Below are positions 8,831-17,249 of a stretch of 63,760 bases of DNA, piece after piece; position 1 is the first letter of the stretch, and each line of letters begins with the position of its first letter. The notes under the pieces are model-generated. The model searched no databases. It was given only the letters and a program-made list of their open reading frames with translations, and had not been told where the DNA came from. The translations under genes and the position numbers were made by a program. Location: contig JAJZCB010000009.1 in NCBI GenBank assembly GCA_021846285.1, forward strand, positions 1 through 63,760, given 5' to 3'. This DNA comes from Bacillota bacterium. GTDB lineage: Bacteria > Bacillota > Bacilli > Alicyclobacillales > SLC66.

Positions 8831-10309
8831 ATGAGCATATCCACATTTTCCGTACTGAACATTGGGGTAACTGCCCTTGACGCCATGCAGCAGGCTCAGG
8901 CTGTTGTGGCAAACAATATGGCGAACGCCAATACACCGGGCTATGTCCAGGAAAGCGCCGCTTTTGCGGAGACGCCCCCTTATCCACCGTTGCCGTCAAA
9001 CAATGCGCCGATGATAAGCGGCCAACTCGGCCAGGGCGTCCAGGTGGCGGCGATCAACCGCCAGACCAGCGCGTTTGTCAACCAGCAGGACCGCGCCAAC
9101 CAGGGCGCTTACAACATGTACAAGACACACAGCCAAACCCTCGGCAACATTGAGGCCATCCTGAACGAGCCAAGTTCACAAAGCCTGCAAAATGCTCTCG
9201 ACCAATTTTTTCAGTCCTGGCAGACTTTATCCACCGATCCGTCCAATACGGCGGCTCGTCAGTCCGTGCTGAGCAGCGCACAGACACTCGGTCAAACCTT
9301 TCAGACCGTGACGACTCAGTTACAGCAAACACAGACAAATCTCGGAACGACCATCATAGGCCAGCTTGGCGAACTCAATCAGTATGCCAGCCAAGTGGCG
9401 ACGCTTAACCAACAGATCGCTGGGGTTCTGGCCGCTGGCGAAAACCCGAACCAGTTGTTGGATCAACGCGGCGTCCTGCTGAATCAGATGGCCGGGCTGG
9501 CCGGAGTCAGTTATTCACAGGACGCCAGCATGAACGGCGCAGTGAACGTTTCCATCCAGACGCCAACCGGAGCCATCGCTCTTGTAACTGGATCTACGGC
9601 AGCGACGTATCCACCCGGAGCGCCTGTTTCACCCACTACCATGCAACCACAAACAGCATCGGTTTCAACCCTCAATCCGTACTTGTCCTATATAACATCG
9701 GGTTCCATAGCAGGCAATTTGCAGAGTTATGGCGATACAAGCAATGTACTGAGCAATCTTGACGCCATGCTGACCCAGTTTGCAGGCACTGTCAACAATC
9801 AGCAGCAACAGGGCTACGATTACAACAGCTCGACGCACAGCCCTACGTTGTTTGCCATCAATTATACGTCAGCCAACCATGTATACCTGTCTCTCGCCAG
9901 CGGGCTGACCCCCGATCAGGTGGGAGCGGCGGGATCGCCCAATCAGCCTGGCGACAACGCCAACGCCTTGGCCGTGACTCAACTGCAAAACCAGTCCTAT
10001 AACTTCAGCTATAGCTACAACTCTCTGGCGACAGGCGCGACGGTCAATTCGACTTACTCCGGAACCTTCGATCAAGCGATCAGCCAGACGGTCGCAAACA
10101 TCGGCGTTGAGGCAGCCGCAGTGAATTCCAGTCAAACCACCGCTCAGGCTCTCTCGCAGCAAAGCAGTCTGTTGCGACAGTCGATTTCTGGCGTCGACCA
10201 GAATCAGCAGGCCGCCAATATGGTCGCGTATCAAAACTCGTACAACGCGGCGGCCAAGTTCATCAGTGTCTTCGACCAGATGCTGCAGACTTTGATCAGC
10301 AACGTATAG
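8831..10309 (+). CDS. flgK: flagellar hook-associated protein 1
   Basis: FlgK forms the first junction ring between hook and filament. The 492-residue product begins MSISTFSVLNIGVTALDAMQ and carries the rod/hook-family N-terminal motif ANNMANANTPGYVQ near residues 31-44. The C-terminus ends in the matching coiled region (NSYNAAAKFISVFDQMLQTL). ATG 8831 is chosen because it gives the standard N-terminus and has AAGGGG upstream; the frame remains open to 8591 but that part overlaps flgN. Confidence 0.94.
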   Translation: MSISTFSVLNIGVTALDAMQQAQAVVANNMANANTPGYVQESAAFAETPPYPPLPSNNAPMISGQLGQGVQVAAINRQTSAFVNQQDRANQGAYNMYKTHSQTLGNIEAILNEPSSQSLQNALDQFFQSWQTLSTDPSNTAARQSVLSSAQTLGQTFQTVTTQLQQTQTNLGTTIIGQLGELNQYASQVATLNQQIAGVLAAGENPNQLLDQRGVLLNQMAGLAGVSYSQDASMNGAVNVSIQTPTGAIALVTGSTAATYPPGAPVSPTTMQPQTASVSTLNPYLSYITSGSIAGNLQSYGDTSNVLSNLDAMLTQFAGTVNNQQQQGYDYNSSTHSPTLFAINYTSANHVYLSLASGLTPDQVGAAGSPNQPGDNANALAVTQLQNQSYNFSYSYNSLATGATVNSTYSGTFDQAISQTVANIGVEAAAVNSSQTTAQALSQQSSLLRQSISGVDQNQQAANMVAYQNSYNAAAKFISVFDQMLQTLISNV

Positions 10310-10376
10310 AGCGGCGACCCGCTTTTGATGGATATCGTCCTTGTCTTGGCGCAAACCTGAAATGGTGGTGTGAACG

Positions 10377-11261
10377 ATGAGAATTACACAAACGATGATG
10401 ACTCAACAATTTCTCAACAACATCACGAACGACAACCAGCGCATGTCGCAACTGGAGCAGGAACTGTCTACCGGCAAGCAGTTGAACAGCCCTTCGGACA
10501 ATCCGCTGGCCGTTTCGCAGGACATGGGAATTCGGGCGATCCTGGCTCAGACGCAAGGATATGGGAGCACCATCTCTGCAGGGCTAACCTGGATGAACAA
10601 CACGTCTGGCGCCCTTCAAAATATCATCTCAGGCTTACAGACCATCCGCACCCAGACGGTCGAAGGGGCAAACGGCACCTCCAACACACCCGCGATCCAG
10701 CAGGCGTTGGCGCAATCCGTACAGCAGTTGACCGACGGCATTTATCAGACCCTGGATTCCCAGCAAGGAAATCGGTACCTCTTCGGCGGTACGCAAACCA
10801 GTACCGCTCCGACGACAAGTTTGTCCACAGCGTCCGGCGCCCTGAACTATCAGGTTGCCAATAACACCACCATCCAGGTCAACGTGACTGCGCATTCTTT
10901 GTTTATGACGACGCCTTCCGGGGCATCCAACAACCTGCAGCAAACTCTGAGCAATATCGTCACCGACCTGCAGTCTGGCAACACGCAAGGGTTGCAGTCC
11001 GACCTGGCGGATTTAAGCGCCAACCTTAACAACATTGTCAACATCAACGCTGGCTTGGGAACCAGAATCAATCGATTGACCTCTCTGCAGAACCAGATGA
11101 CCCAGTACAGCACAACCATGACCAACCAGAAGGGGGTGATCGAAGACGCGAACATGGCAAAGGTGATCACGCAGTTCAATACGGATCAGACGGTATATAC
11201 CGCCGCGCTGAAAATGGGCGCCCAAATCCTTTTGCCTACTCTCGTCAGCTTCTTGCCATAG
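10377..11261 (+). CDS. flgL: flagellar hook-associated protein 3
   Basis: FlgL is the second hook-filament junction protein and is flagellin-like. The 294-residue product starts MRITQTMMTQQFLNNI, has the typical LEQELSTGKQLNSPSDNPLAVSQ region in part near residues 27-48 and a C-terminal helix with GVIEDANMAKVITQFN. It lies 67 bases after flgK and 66 bases before the flagellin start. Confidence 0.93.
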   Translation: MRITQTMMTQQFLNNITNDNQRMSQLEQELSTGKQLNSPSDNPLAVSQDMGIRAILAQTQGYGSTISAGLTWMNNTSGALQNIISGLQTIRTQTVEGANGTSNTPAIQQALAQSVQQLTDGIYQTLDSQQGNRYLFGGTQTSTAPTTSLSTASGALNYQVANNTTIQVNVTAHSLFMTTPSGASNNLQQTLSNIVTDLQSGNTQGLQSDLADLSANLNNIVNINAGLGTRINRLTSLQNQMTQYSTTMTNQKGVIEDANMAKVITQFNTDQTVYTAALKMGAQILLPTLVSFLP

Positions 11262-11270
11262 CGGTTGATA

Positions 11271-11289
11271 GCAATGGCTCGACCATTGC
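11271..11289 (+). promoter_or_regulatory. hairpin in the flagellin leader
   Basis: GCAATGG (11271-11277) and CCATTGC (11283-11289) form a 7-bp stem with a 5-base loop, in the short gap between flgL and flagellin. With no T tract, it is more likely a processing or stability element than a terminator. No clear sigma-D promoter is visible here. Confidence 0.45.
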
Positions 11290-11327
11290 CATCGTTTCAA
11301 AAAAAGGTAGAAAGGGTGTTGAACCAT

Positions 11328-12170
11328 ATGTCAACAGCATTTAGTATTAACAATAACTCAGCGGCGTCCGACATTCTCGCCAACCTGAATTACGTTCAAA
11401 ATCAGATCAACTCATCGTATTCGCAGTTGTCGTCCGGCAACCGGATCAACGGCGCGGCGTCCGACCCGGCGGGATACGCCATATCGCAACAGATGACTTC
11501 CCAGGTCAACGGTCTCAACCAGGCGACCCAAAACGCGCAGAATGGCATCAGCCTGATTCAGACCGCTTCAGGCGCCATGAACCAAGTGGAAAACATCTTG
11601 CAAACCATGAACACGCTGGCTGTCGAAGCGTCAAACGGCACCCAAAGCTCGACCGACCTCCAAAATCTCCAGCAGGAGATGACTGCGCTGACTGCACAAA
11701 TCGACAACATCGGTCAGCAGACCCAGTTTAACGGCACCTCGATTCTGAGTGGGAGCACGGCCGTCGCCGTCAGCGGGATCGTATTTCAAGTCGGCGCTCA
11801 AACGGGCCAGACGTTGACACTGACCATTGCCACCATCAGTTCACTTTCTCTCGGGGTAGCCGTTGGTTCTATCGGGATCAGCACCCAAGCGTCCGCCCTG
11901 GCGGCCATCTCCATCGTCCAGCAGGCGATCACCAGCCTGTCGGCCTTCCAGGCGAACATCGGAGCGGTGCAGGATCAGTTGAACTACACGGTCTCCAACC
12001 TGCAAAACTCCGCGCAAAACCTGCAAAATGCTGAATCGGCTATCACCAACACCAATATGGCAAGCGCCTATACGCAATTCACACAGCAACAGGTGCTTTC
12101 CCAGGTCGGTTTGGCCATGCTGGGTCAAGCTCAGCAGCAACCGGCCGCAATCCTGAAATTGCTCAGCTAA
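11328..12170 (+). CDS. hag: flagellin
   Basis: The filament subunit. The 280-residue product has the conserved N-terminal D0/D1 motifs (NQINSSYSQLSSGNRINGA, DPAGYAISQQM) and the C-terminal D1/D0 motifs (QDQLNYTVSNLQNSAQNL, TNMASAYTQFTQQQVL), with a short variable middle at about residues 140-190. It is close in length to B. subtilis Hag. ATG 11328 follows AAAGGGTG. The gene is next to fliD and upstream of a glycosyltransferase that may modify it. Confidence 0.95.
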   Translation: MSTAFSINNNSAASDILANLNYVQNQINSSYSQLSSGNRINGAASDPAGYAISQQMTSQVNGLNQATQNAQNGISLIQTASGAMNQVENILQTMNTLAVEASNGTQSSTDLQNLQQEMTALTAQIDNIGQQTQFNGTSILSGSTAVAVSGIVFQVGAQTGQTLTLTIATISSLSLGVAVGSIGISTQASALAAISIVQQAITSLSAFQANIGAVQDQLNYTVSNLQNSAQNLQNAESAITNTNMASAYTQFTQQQVLSQVGLAMLGQAQQQPAAILKLLS

Positions 12171-12215
12171 CTCTAAATTGCTCGGCCAACTATGAACTAC
12201 AGGCCATGATCACAA

Positions 12216-12247
12216 AGTCCGCCGGATCGGTTTCGGTCCGGCGGACT
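12216..12247 (+). terminator. hairpin between flagellin and fliD
   Basis: AGTCCGCCGGA (12216-12226) and TCCGGCGGACT (12237-12247) form a perfect 11-bp stem with a 10-base loop. It lies 45 bases after the flagellin stop and just before the fliD ribosome site (AGGAGG, 12259 region). No T run follows, so it may act as a partial terminator or mRNA 3' stabiliser that lets flagellin be made in excess. Confidence 0.55.
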
Positions 12248-12272
12248 CCCCAAGCGACAGGAGGCGATTCCT

Positions 12273-13805
12273 TTGTCCGTGAACCTGCTCCAACAGCTCA
12301 ACACCATTTCCAATCCGAACGGGGTTGGCATTCCCGTGAGCACGTACGTTAACGAGATGCAAAAAATCCTTACACAACAATTGACCACAGTGCCCAACAA
12401 TGAACTCAGCAGTTTGAACGCGAGCCAAAGCGCGCTGACTGCCCTGCAGGCGGCTCTCCAGTCATTTCAGACTGCCACCTACACCCTGGCGAGCTCTGCG
12501 AACTGGAACAGCGTGTCCGCGACATCGAGCGATCCGTCAGCGTTTACAGCAACGACAGCCTCCGGCGCGCAACCTGGCATCTACTCGTTGCAGGTGACCG
12601 CTTTGGCGCAAAATCAAACGAACATCCAAAACTCGGATTTCGCATCAAGCGCTTCGGGATCATCCAATTTTACGTCCGGCTCCATCACGATTACCCCGAG
12701 CACGATCAATGGCGGTACAACGCAAACCATTAACGTGGCGGCGAATGAGAGTCTGAACTCGATCGCGTCTGCTGTCAATTCGGACACCACACTAACTGGC
12801 GTGGCAGCGCAGGTCCTTTACAACGGCTCTTCGTATCAGCTCGAATTTTCCTCAACCCAAACAGGCACTGCTTATGCATATACATTGGGAGGCACGCTGA
12901 TCGGAACAGGCGTCGGCCAATTTACGACCACAAACACGAGCGCCGCCAACGCATCCATTAACCTGGGCGGCGTAACCCTGTCGTCTTCCACAAATACATT
13001 CACGAATTCCATACCAAATGTCACGATTAACGTTTCCAACACGATGTCAACAGCAGGCACTCTCAGCATCACTTCAAGCACGTCCAGCACCGTCGCCGCC
13101 GTACAAACCTGGATGTCGTCGTATAACAACCTGATTGACCTGTTGCACAAAGATACATCTTACACTCCTTCGACAAATACCAGCAATCCGAATGCCAGCG
13201 GCACATCGGGACCACTGTTCACCGACACAAACGCCAACAATCTCTTGTCCCAGTTGCCATCCGCCGTCAGTCAGATCGTGTCCGGCGTAAGCTCCAGTAT
13301 GAATTCACTCGCAGCAGTAGGGATCGTCGAGAGTCCGACGACCGGTCACCTGGAATTCCAGTCGTCGACCGGATTCACCGGCACATCCTTCACCGGAACA
13401 TTGCAAGACGGACAGACCATGTTCACCAATGCGCTCACCTCCAATGCGAGCGGTGTTCAGCAGTTGTTTGGCATTGTGCAGAACAATTCCGCGAGTACGG
13501 CCTTTCCAACAACGGGCGTACTGGGAAGTGTGAGCAATCTCCTGACCACGTACCTGACGGGGGCGGGCGGCCAGCCAAGCCCCATTCAGTCGGATCTCAA
13601 TTCGATCTCCGCTCAGGAGACAAATATCAACAACTACCTGACGCAAGTCAATCAACAGATCGCGCAAAATGTCGCCAATTTTACGTCGCAGTTAAACGCC
13701 CTGAATGCCGCGATCCAGCAATCCCAGGCTCAAACCCAGGCTATGAGCGCGCTACTGGGTGGTTCAAGCAGTGGCGGATCCTCATCCGGGAGCTCAATTC
13801 CCTGA
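12273..13805 (+). CDS. fliD: flagellar filament cap protein
   Basis: FliD caps the filament and folds flagellin at the tip. The 510-residue product has the FliD N-terminal pattern (SALTALQAALQSFQTAT), the TTASGAQPGIYSLQVTALA segment and a C-terminal coiled region (QETNINNYLTQVNQQIAQ). The TTG at 12273 has AGGAGG eight bases upstream. The tail is a Gly/Ser-rich run. No fliS follows in this window. Confidence 0.93.
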   Translation: MSVNLLQQLNTISNPNGVGIPVSTYVNEMQKILTQQLTTVPNNELSSLNASQSALTALQAALQSFQTATYTLASSANWNSVSATSSDPSAFTATTASGAQPGIYSLQVTALAQNQTNIQNSDFASSASGSSNFTSGSITITPSTINGGTTQTINVAANESLNSIASAVNSDTTLTGVAAQVLYNGSSYQLEFSSTQTGTAYAYTLGGTLIGTGVGQFTTTNTSAANASINLGGVTLSSSTNTFTNSIPNVTINVSNTMSTAGTLSITSSTSSTVAAVQTWMSSYNNLIDLLHKDTSYTPSTNTSNPNASGTSGPLFTDTNANNLLSQLPSAVSQIVSGVSSSMNSLAAVGIVESPTTGHLEFQSSTGFTGTSFTGTLQDGQTMFTNALTSNASGVQQLFGIVQNNSASTAFPTTGVLGSVSNLLTTYLTGAGGQPSPIQSDLNSISAQETNINNYLTQVNQQIAQNVANFTSQLNALNAAIQQSQAQTQAMSALLGGSSSGGSSSGSSIP

Positions 13806-13853
13806 TAAAAAGGGGCGAGACCACACGATGCCTAGTGATCGCAGGTGAAGACA

Positions 13854-14186
13854 ATGGGTCGCCCGGAATCGGCCAGCGACTGGATGTTTATAGAACGCCT
13901 ATATGAGATGATCATGACCTGCCTCGCGGAAGAACGGTACCATGAGGCCTATGTCTTGATGAGTGACCGAACCAAACGAATCTGCCTGCTTGGCGCCGAA
14001 TCCGGGGCGCCGCGAGAAATCCTCCTGCAAATGGCCGCATCCACCACGAAGCTTGAAGCAGCGATCCATCAGTCGATGCAGGAGGTGCAACAAAAACTGT
14101 ATCACGAGGTGAATTCGACTGTGGCCCGCCGCGCCTACACGGTGTCAAACGCACTCGGACAATATCGTAAACCAGAACACATATAG
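13854..14186 (+). CDS. small helical protein in the fliT position
   Basis: About 110 residues, mainly helical. Its size and its place directly after fliD match the FliT/FliS-type export chaperones, but I see no diagnostic motif. ATG 13854 has AGGTGA five bases upstream; GTG 13845 is an alternative. It probably assists FliD export or is otherwise flagellar; function not established. Confidence 0.65.
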   Translation: MGRPESASDWMFIERLYEMIMTCLAEERYHEAYVLMSDRTKRICLLGAESGAPREILLQMAASTTKLEAAIHQSMQEVQQKLYHEVNSTVARRAYTVSNALGQYRKPEHI

Positions 14187-14202
14187 AAGGGAATGACACT
14201 GT

Positions 14203-16506
14203 TTGTTGCTATCCGCCTGTCTCATCGTAAAAAACGAACAGTGGACCATCCGCAAATGTCTCGAGTCCCTACAGGGAATCGCTGATGAAATCATCGTCGT
14301 GGACACCGGTTCAACCGATGACACAGTCGCCATCGCGCGAGAATTCGGGGCTAAAATCTACAATTTTCTATGGAACGACAACTTCAGCGACGCTCGCAAT
14401 GAATCGCTGCGCCACGCCTCAGGAGAGTTTATCATCGTGATCGACGCCGACGAATATTTGGATTCCACCGAGAAACTGCAGCTGCGCCCATTTCTCGAAC
14501 AAACGAAGGCAGAGGGCGTCACGGTGAGCATCCGCAACTACGTCGGGTCGATGGCGCGCATACAGAGGGCATTATCCCTTACTGTGGTGCGCGTCTTTCG
14601 CAGAGGTCATCAGTATGCCGGCATGGTTCACGAGCAGATTGTTCCCTCTATTCTGTCGTCCGGAGGCTCCATCGAAGACTTGCGGCTCACGTTTCATCAT
14701 GTCGGGTATCTCGATGAATTCGTCTCCATCCGCAAGAAAACAGACCGGAACAAGAAGATATTGGAGAACGAACTCGCCAAGGCTCCCGACGATTTATTCC
14801 ACCGCACAAATTTGCTGGCCGAATATGCGCGCAAGGGCGGATATGAAAAGAGCGTGGAACTTGCGGAAGAGACCTATGCCCACCTCAAGGAAACGCAACC
14901 GATCGAAACCTGGACTCACATAGCCGCACGGCTGATCGTCTATCTTGTCATGTCCCTGGTAGAAACAGGGCGGCTGACCAGGGCTCGTGAAGTAGCGGAG
15001 GAGGGATGCAGTTACTTTCCTTGGTTGACTGACATGAAGATAAGGTATGCAGGCATTTTGTCGGCGCAGGGCGATTGGATCGCGGCTCTGAACGCCCTGA
15101 TGGAGTGTCGTGCCATGGGAGATCCCGAGCATGCGCTGATTGACACCGTCGAAGGCGTGGGAACATACCTGGCGGCCATGGATTTGGGTTTTGTGTGGAC
15201 AAAACTGGGCGACGACTTTATGGCGCGCAAGTGGTACCTTCAGGCGTTTTTCGAGAATCCAAATTTGGATTATGTAACCTTCCCGCTATTGCACCTTCTG
15301 CCGCGAGATCCTGTTGTCTTAAGGAACCACGTCGAATCGCGAATCACCGATTGGCTGGCGCTGGCCAACTACGCCGAAATGTACGCCATAATGGGTTATC
15401 CCGACGCAGCGCAACTCGTCGCCCGAATTGAAGAAAAGACGGGCGGAACGGACGTCACTCACCGGACGCGCATGGCCATTGCCTACTACCACGGTACGGC
15501 ACGATTGCTGGAGGAAGCCACACAGCATCCCTCCGAACAAAAATGGCTGTTATTGGGGTTACATTATCTGGAGCTTGGCGACGAAACACGGGCGAGAGAA
15601 GTGCTCGCACGAGCTGGACTGCGCGGAGAGTTTGTGCTGGCCATCGTCGCCAGGACAACTGATCCGGATGCGGCGGGATGGAATATCGAACCTTGTGTCC
15701 GCGATCTGATTGCCATGCATGCAGAGGGATTGCTGACAAAGTGGCTGCCGCGCGCCGAAGATCGCGACACCGTATGGTCCTTCATCAAATATTCGCCTTT
15801 GGCGTCAGTTTTACAGTCGGTGGAATGGGCTGGAGTCACTGTGCTGGAGTGCGAACAGAACGCGCGGCGCCATTTTGCCGAGAAGCGCTGGACAGAGGTG
15901 CGCGTTTGGCTGGACCGCGCTCTGGCATTTCCGCCCACAGTAACCAAGGTCATTCTCCAGTGCGATCTGGCGCTCGCCGAGCAGGATGCTTCCCGGGCAC
16001 TACGACTTCTGAGCATGGGAGCGGCTTTGTTTCCGGACTCGGAACTCATACGGGGAGCCATGACTCAACTCCAAGACATGGCCCCTGGGCTCGCCGCGCG
16101 TTTACAAGTTAACCGACGAATGGAGGATTTTTTAGTGAACCCCGCAGACGTTTACCGGACTCAGGCCATCAATACGATGCCTTTCAATATTCAGCTTTCG
16201 CAACTGCACGAACGGGGCGCATTGCTGACCAGACAGGTCCTGTCGGACGCTGAAGCCAACCAGTTGCCAGGTATGCGGGCGAACCTTGAGGAGTTGCAAA
16301 ACATCATTACTTTCCTGCGTTCCTCACTGGATCCGTCGCTGGAAGTATCGGCAATGACTGATCAGACATACGCCTACTTCTACAGGGTAACCGTAAAATG
16401 GTATCTTCATCCAGCCGGCATCAAGGAAGAGTACGACTCGATGATACACTTTTGGCAGTCCTGGGCTGAAACGTGGCGCAAAGTGCCGACCAACAATGCA
16501 TTATAG
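14203..16506 (+). CDS. family 2 glycosyltransferase with TPR-like extension, probable flagellin glycosyltransferase
   Basis: A 767-residue protein. The N-terminal 230 residues are a GT-A glycosyltransferase of family 2: the start ACLIVKNEQWTIRKCLESL, the nucleotide-binding VDTGSTDDT near 33-41 and the metal-binding VIDADEYL (DAD at 81-83). The rest is helical and TPR-like (for example MRANLEELQNIITFLRSS near the end). This two-part plan is shared with protein glycosyltransferases such as SunS and with enzymes beside flagellin genes in other Bacillota. Position at the end of the flagellin-fliD operon suggests flagellin as the acceptor. The TTG start follows AAGGGA by ten bases. Confidence 0.85.
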   Translation: MLLSACLIVKNEQWTIRKCLESLQGIADEIIVVDTGSTDDTVAIAREFGAKIYNFLWNDNFSDARNESLRHASGEFIIVIDADEYLDSTEKLQLRPFLEQTKAEGVTVSIRNYVGSMARIQRALSLTVVRVFRRGHQYAGMVHEQIVPSILSSGGSIEDLRLTFHHVGYLDEFVSIRKKTDRNKKILENELAKAPDDLFHRTNLLAEYARKGGYEKSVELAEETYAHLKETQPIETWTHIAARLIVYLVMSLVETGRLTRAREVAEEGCSYFPWLTDMKIRYAGILSAQGDWIAALNALMECRAMGDPEHALIDTVEGVGTYLAAMDLGFVWTKLGDDFMARKWYLQAFFENPNLDYVTFPLLHLLPRDPVVLRNHVESRITDWLALANYAEMYAIMGYPDAAQLVARIEEKTGGTDVTHRTRMAIAYYHGTARLLEEATQHPSEQKWLLLGLHYLELGDETRAREVLARAGLRGEFVLAIVARTTDPDAAGWNIEPCVRDLIAMHAEGLLTKWLPRAEDRDTVWSFIKYSPLASVLQSVEWAGVTVLECEQNARRHFAEKRWTEVRVWLDRALAFPPTVTKVILQCDLALAEQDASRALRLLSMGAALFPDSELIRGAMTQLQDMAPGLAARLQVNRRMEDFLVNPADVYRTQAINTMPFNIQLSQLHERGALLTRQVLSDAEANQLPGMRANLEELQNIITFLRSSLDPSLEVSAMTDQTYAYFYRVTVKWYLHPAGIKEEYDSMIHFWQSWAETWRKVPTNNAL

Positions 16507-16606
16507 AGGTAGTCCGAAAAAGATCAAGGCAAGACGCTTTCCGAACACGCAAATAACGGCAGGCAAGCAGTGCTGGCAAAGTCTGCTCTCATCTATGACT
16601 TTTCCC

Positions 16607-16999
16607 TTATGACTTGTCCCTGTGCTTGTTGGCCAAATACCCACCCTGTTTTCCTGGATCAGCCTTCATCTGCTTGGCTGCATCCTGCAAACTCTGCGAC
16701 ATTCGAACCCGACATGGCGCGCAGAACCTACCCGTATCGATCGGGGTTCCACAGCCCGCGCACGGGTAGGTCGCCGTAGCAGACGCAACCAATCTCCCTT
16801 CACGGAGAAAACTGAGAACTTTCTCCTGAGGCGCCCCTGTCGCGGACGAGATATCTTGAACTGAAGCATGGGAATGATCCATAATATAATCTTTTACTAT
16901 GTCGAATAGGTGCTCTGACTGCTCGCGGCACTCAGGGCACAACTTCCCTACCGTTCCCAAGTACACCCTGCCACACTCCTGGCAATTCGTCAGTGGCAT
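16607..16999 (-). CDS. yvyF: YvyF-type flagellar operon protein
   Basis: A 130-residue protein of the flagellar-operon YvyF family. Two cysteine pairs near the N-terminus (NCQECG and LCPEC) and two near residue 80-100 (YPCAGCG and FCAPC) look like zinc sites, flanking a helix-turn-helix-like middle (SVQDISSATGAPQEKVLSFL). The ATG at 16999 has AGGGG seven bases upstream. In B. subtilis it lies between comFC and flgM; here it is on the opposite strand to the flagellar operon, convergent with the glycosyltransferase, and separated from comFC by a TnpB-related gene. Confidence 0.8.
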   Translation of the reverse strand: MPLTNCQECGRVYLGTVGKLCPECREQSEHLFDIVKDYIMDHSHASVQDISSATGAPQEKVLSFLREGRLVASATATYPCAGCGTPIDTGRFCAPCRVRMSQSLQDAAKQMKADPGKQGGYLANKHRDKS

Positions 17000-17177
17000 T
17001 GTAAGCCCCTGGTTCAAAAAACCTACTATGATCTCTCATAGGTCCTTTCGACTCTTCCGAGTCCGCGGTCTTACAGGATTCATCCGCTTGGAGGCTGCTC
17101 TCGCACCACCGAAGATGAGCCGGACCAGAGGACAGAAAAGTTGCCTTTTCCTATGTCTGATTCGTGTTGCCATCTTC

Positions 17178-17192
17178 CCGGGTGTTACCCGG
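17178..17192. repeat. short hairpin downstream of the TnpB-related gene
   Basis: CCGGGT (17178-17183) and ACCCGG (17187-17192) form a 6-bp stem with a 3-base loop, about 57 bases beyond the stop of the TnpB-related gene. It could be part of an IS200/IS605 right-end palindrome, the scaffold of a reRNA, or a terminator. The stretch 17000-17249 holds nothing else I can assign. Confidence 0.4.
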
Positions 17193-17249
17193 TCCCGATA
17201 AGATCCCCCGCCGCGCCTTTCTCCACGTGTACGCGGCAGGAGCCTTTCG

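Noticed and set aside
9869-10354. Long minus-strand open frame opposite flgK
   Set aside because: It is a mirror of the flgK coding sequence with no family resemblance or ribosome site.
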